A stretch of DNA of 43,138 nucleotides, taken from the NCBI GenBank assembly GCA_017459635.1, contig JAFUCO010000018.1, positions 1 through 43,138 of the forward strand, read 5' to 3'. This document shows, piece by piece, positions 41,019 to 43,138 of this stretch. How positions within the stretch are numbered: position 1 is the first letter of the stretch; each line of letters begins with the position of its first letter. This stretch comes from Blautia sp. Lineage in GTDB: Bacteria > Bacillota > Clostridia > Lachnospirales > Lachnospiraceae. The translations under genes and the position numbers were made by a program. The notes beneath the pieces were generated by a model. That model was not told the DNA's origin, did not search any database, and saw only the letters and a program-made list of their open reading frames with translations.

Positions 41019-42926
41019 ATGCTGTACGAAATTACGGATGGAACAGTGACATCCGGGGGAGAAACTATACTGCCCCATATTCACTTCGAGATCAGAGGAA
41101 CTGAGAAGATCGGTCTTGTGGGGCCGAACGGAGCGGGGAAGACCACGCTGCTGCGCCTGATAGCGGGTGAAATATTTCCGGACCGGGATGACAGACGCCA
41201 GGGGCCGGCTGTGGTAACCTCACGCAGGGTTACGACAGGTATGCTGACCCAGACACAGGAAAAGGACAAGGATCACACTATTGATGAACTGATCATGGAA
41301 GCCTGTCCGGCTGATGATATTTTTTCAAAAGAATATTATGACTATCAGGCAGAATATGACCGGATCTTTACAGGTTTTGGTTTCAGGAAAGAGGACAAGG
41401 GCAAAAAGCTGGGCGAATTCTCAGGCGGAGAGCAGACAAAAATTGCAATGATACAGCTTTTGCTACTGAAACCGGATATTTTGCTTCTGGATGAGCCGAC
41501 TAACCATCTGGACCTGAAAGCAATTGAGTGGCTGGAGGAATACATGCGCCAGTACAGCCGGGCGGTCGTTTTTGTGTCGCACGACCGTTTTTTCCTCGAC
41601 CGTACTGTCGATGTGATCTATGACCTGCAGAATGGCCGGCTTACACGTTATGCGGGTAACTACACCAGCTTCAGGGAACAGAAAAGAAAGAAACTGGCAG
41701 CTGCAAGGAAGGCATACGAAAGCCAGCAGAAGGATATAGAAAGGCTGGACGCTCTTATCGAAAAGTTTAAGCATAAGCCCAGAAAGGCTGCGTTTGCCAG
41801 ATCGCGGAAAACTATTCTTGACAGGATGGAAAAGCTCCCGAAACCCGGGGAAGAAGATGTGCCTGTGTTTACAGAGGAGATTGATCCGCTTGTTAAGGCA
41901 AACAAATGGCCAATTGAGGCAGAAAAGCTTGAGATAGGATATGACAAAACACTGCTCAGGCTTTCCTTAAAAGTGCGCAGGGGACAGAAGATAGGCATTA
42001 TAGGAGATAATGGCTCAGGAAAGACGACATTTTTAAGGACCTTGGCAGGTTTTACTGACCCGGTCTCCGGAGAATGCCGGTTGGGAGAGCGGACGACCAT
42101 TGGCTATTTCGACCAGCAGACTGCTTCGCTCGAGTCGGAGGATCTGGTCGTAGATCATTTCCACCGCCTGTTTCCTGCTATGACTGAAAAAGAAGTACGA
42201 AAGATATTAGGCAGGTATCTGTTTACAGGAAGCAAGGCTCAGACCCGCGTTTCTGCGCTTTCAGGAGGAGAGAAGGCAAGGCTTGTGATCGCTGAGATAC
42301 TTGAGAGCCGCCCCAACCTGCTGCTTTTGGATGAACCGACAAACCACATGGATATACAGGTAAAAGAAACTCTGGAGAATGCTGTCAGGTCATATACCGG
42401 TACAGTCCTGTTTGTTTCCCACGACCGGTATTTCATCAGCCGGGTTGCGGACGCCATTCTCGTGTTCGAAGAAGGCCGAGCAATGTACTACCCGTTCGGA
42501 TACGAGCATTATCTTGAACGGGCCAAAAAGAAGAGAGGAGAAAACCTCAGCGCCCTTCTTCGTTCAGAAGATCAGGCCATGATAGAAGGTCTGAGATCAG
42601 TGCCGGAGAAAGAGAAACATCGATTAAAGGAATACAGCACCGAAGAGCTTAGCCGTGACTGGATGATCAGGCTTGCAAAGGAAGAGCTGGCAGAAGCAGA
42701 AGAGAACTACCAGGAGGCCGCTCTCAAAGAATTGGAGTTTTTTCAGCAGGAATACCTGAGATGGGTGGTAAGAAGTTTGGAAATTCAAGAGTATGAGCAG
42801 GAGGGCCCTGATGAGAAGAACATAAAAAGAGACCTATCGGTCGAAACTGCAGAAACCCTTAAGGCAAAACGGGAAGAAGCAGAGAAAAGACTTACGGAGG
42901 CATTGATATCGCTGGACATGAAATAA
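41019..42926 (+). CDS. ABC-F family ATPase (ribosome-associated)
   Basis: A 635-aa cytosolic protein with two ABC domains and no membrane part. The start at 41019 follows TTGGAGGATTAAA; a longer frame is rejected. Domain 1: Walker A GPNGAGKT (35-42), signature SGGEQ (135-139), Walker B LLLDEPTNHLD. The linker (about 230-310) is basic and helical, with a KHKPRKAAFARS stretch, and is the part that reaches into the ribosome in this family. Domain 2: Walker A GDNGSGKT (329-336), signature SGGEK (415-419), Walker B LLLDEPTNHMD. A helical C-terminal tail follows (about 540-635). It could be a housekeeping translation factor or an antibiotic target-protection protein; the sequence does not decide. 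Confidence 0.9.
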   Translation: MLYEITDGTVTSGGETILPHIHFEIRGTEKIGLVGPNGAGKTTLLRLIAGEIFPDRDDRRQGPAVVTSRRVTTGMLTQTQEKDKDHTIDELIMEACPADDIFSKEYYDYQAEYDRIFTGFGFRKEDKGKKLGEFSGGEQTKIAMIQLLLLKPDILLLDEPTNHLDLKAIEWLEEYMRQYSRAVVFVSHDRFFLDRTVDVIYDLQNGRLTRYAGNYTSFREQKRKKLAAARKAYESQQKDIERLDALIEKFKHKPRKAAFARSRKTILDRMEKLPKPGEEDVPVFTEEIDPLVKANKWPIEAEKLEIGYDKTLLRLSLKVRRGQKIGIIGDNGSGKTTFLRTLAGFTDPVSGECRLGERTTIGYFDQQTASLESEDLVVDHFHRLFPAMTEKEVRKILGRYLFTGSKAQTRVSALSGGEKARLVIAEILESRPNLLLLDEPTNHMDIQVKETLENAVRSYTGTVLFVSHDRYFISRVADAILVFEEGRAMYYPFGYEHYLERAKKKRGENLSALLRSEDQAMIEGLRSVPEKEKHRLKEYSTEELSRDWMIRLAKEELAEAEENYQEAALKELEFFQQEYLRWVVRSLEIQEYEQEGPDEKNIKRDLSVETAETLKAKREEAEKRLTEALISLDMK

Positions 42927-42957
42927 GACAGGGGACGGTTCTCTGTCTTATTTTTTT
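42921..42957 (+). terminator. GACAGGGGACGG stem-loop, terminator of the ABC-F gene
   Basis: AATAAGACA (42922-42930) pairs with TGTCTTATT (42944-42952) around GGGGACGGTTCTC and runs into a seven-T tract. It shares its sequence with 19107-19142. It starts before the ABC-F stop codon and forms a standard intrinsic terminator. Confidence 0.85.
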
Positions 42958-42994
42958 CGTCGGAATTTCAAATCAGGATTTGTCGAGCTGTTAT

Positions 42995-43138
42995 GCCGCA
43001 TAGATTTTGGCGGGTCGGACGCCGTAGGGGGAGGACTGACCATATGTACGGAACCGCGGCCTCCGGCAGAGAAAATGCTGCGTCGCCTATTAGCCCTTCC
43101 TTCGGCAAACTCGCAAAAACCGCTCAGACAGTGCCGAA
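42995..43138 (-). repeat. Dispersed repeat family 3, copy 2 (inverted, cut by the window end)
   Basis: Read on the minus strand this matches 8766-8930, including TTCGGCACTGTCTG, GGGCTAATAGGCGACGCAGC and TCCGTACATATGGTCAGTCC. It is cut at 43138, so its full length is unknown. Confidence 0.8.

Overview
The window looks like a chromosomal stretch of a low-to-mid GC Firmicute of the class Clostridia, most like a Lachnospiraceae member. The evidence is strong AGGAGG ribosome binding sites, carbohydrate ABC transporters with family 1 and family 5 binding proteins, an RpiR regulator, a GH127 glycosidase, a DeoD phosphorylase and a small cysteine-rich DUF6171-like protein. No rRNA, tRNA, CRISPR array, transposase or phage structural gene was seen.

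Layout. (1) 1-8.7 kb is a visibly AT-rich accessory block. It holds a secreted protein, a zinc-ribbon membrane protein, and a tight three-gene unit: a 1306-aa membrane-anchored surface protein, a 739-aa secreted polymorphic-toxin-like protein with a C-terminal HNH/Endo VII-type (LHE) nuclease domain, and an overlapping small cytosolic gene that is the obvious immunity candidate. (2) 8.7-12.6 kb holds a histidine phosphatase, a CsoR-family metal sensor and a sodium symporter (NSS) separated by repeat-rich spacers. (3) 12.6-19.1 kb is a Dpp/Opp/Nik-type ABC importer (two permeases, two short NikD/NikE-like ATPases), a SAM methyltransferase and a binding protein. (4) 19.2-23.0 kb is a maltodextrin-type importer (binding protein, MalF-like, MalG-like), followed by a DHH phosphoesterase. 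(5) 24.2-28.9 kb, minus strand, is a sugar-catabolic island: RpiR regulator, TIM-barrel isomerase, Gfo/Idh oxidoreductase and an orphan family 5 binding protein. (6) 29.0-29.4 kb is a chimeric remnant of malG and the DHH gene, split by a miniature element. (7) 29.5-32.1 kb is a calcium-type P-type ATPase. (8) 32.4-37.8 kb, plus strand, holds GH127, a DUF6171-like protein, an aldose epimerase, a PTS IIC-like permease and DeoD. (9) 37.9-42.9 kb holds a voltage-gated potassium channel, an inositol-monophosphatase family enzyme, a HAD phosphatase and an ABC-F ATPase.

Short non-coding repeats are the most distinctive feature of the window. Two identical 134-bp elements have IS66-like ends and 8-bp target duplications. 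Two ~190-bp elements form a second family, one of them inside the malG remnant with a near-perfect 8-bp duplication. A 96-bp inverted-repeat element sits in a divergent promoter region. There are several copies of a GACAGGGGACGG stem-loop that also looks like a terminator, a ~150-bp dispersed repeat at 8.8 kb and, inverted, at the window end, and tandem arrays (33-bp, ~45-bp, ~43-bp) in intra-operon spacers.

The best candidates for new biology are the Sec-routed toxin/surface-protein/immunity unit, the integration scar around the minus-strand sugar island with a predicted RpiR operator (GGTT-N10-AACC twice), the 33-bp array whose every unit carries a Shine-Dalgarno and ATG, and three binding proteins that all lack a lipobox.
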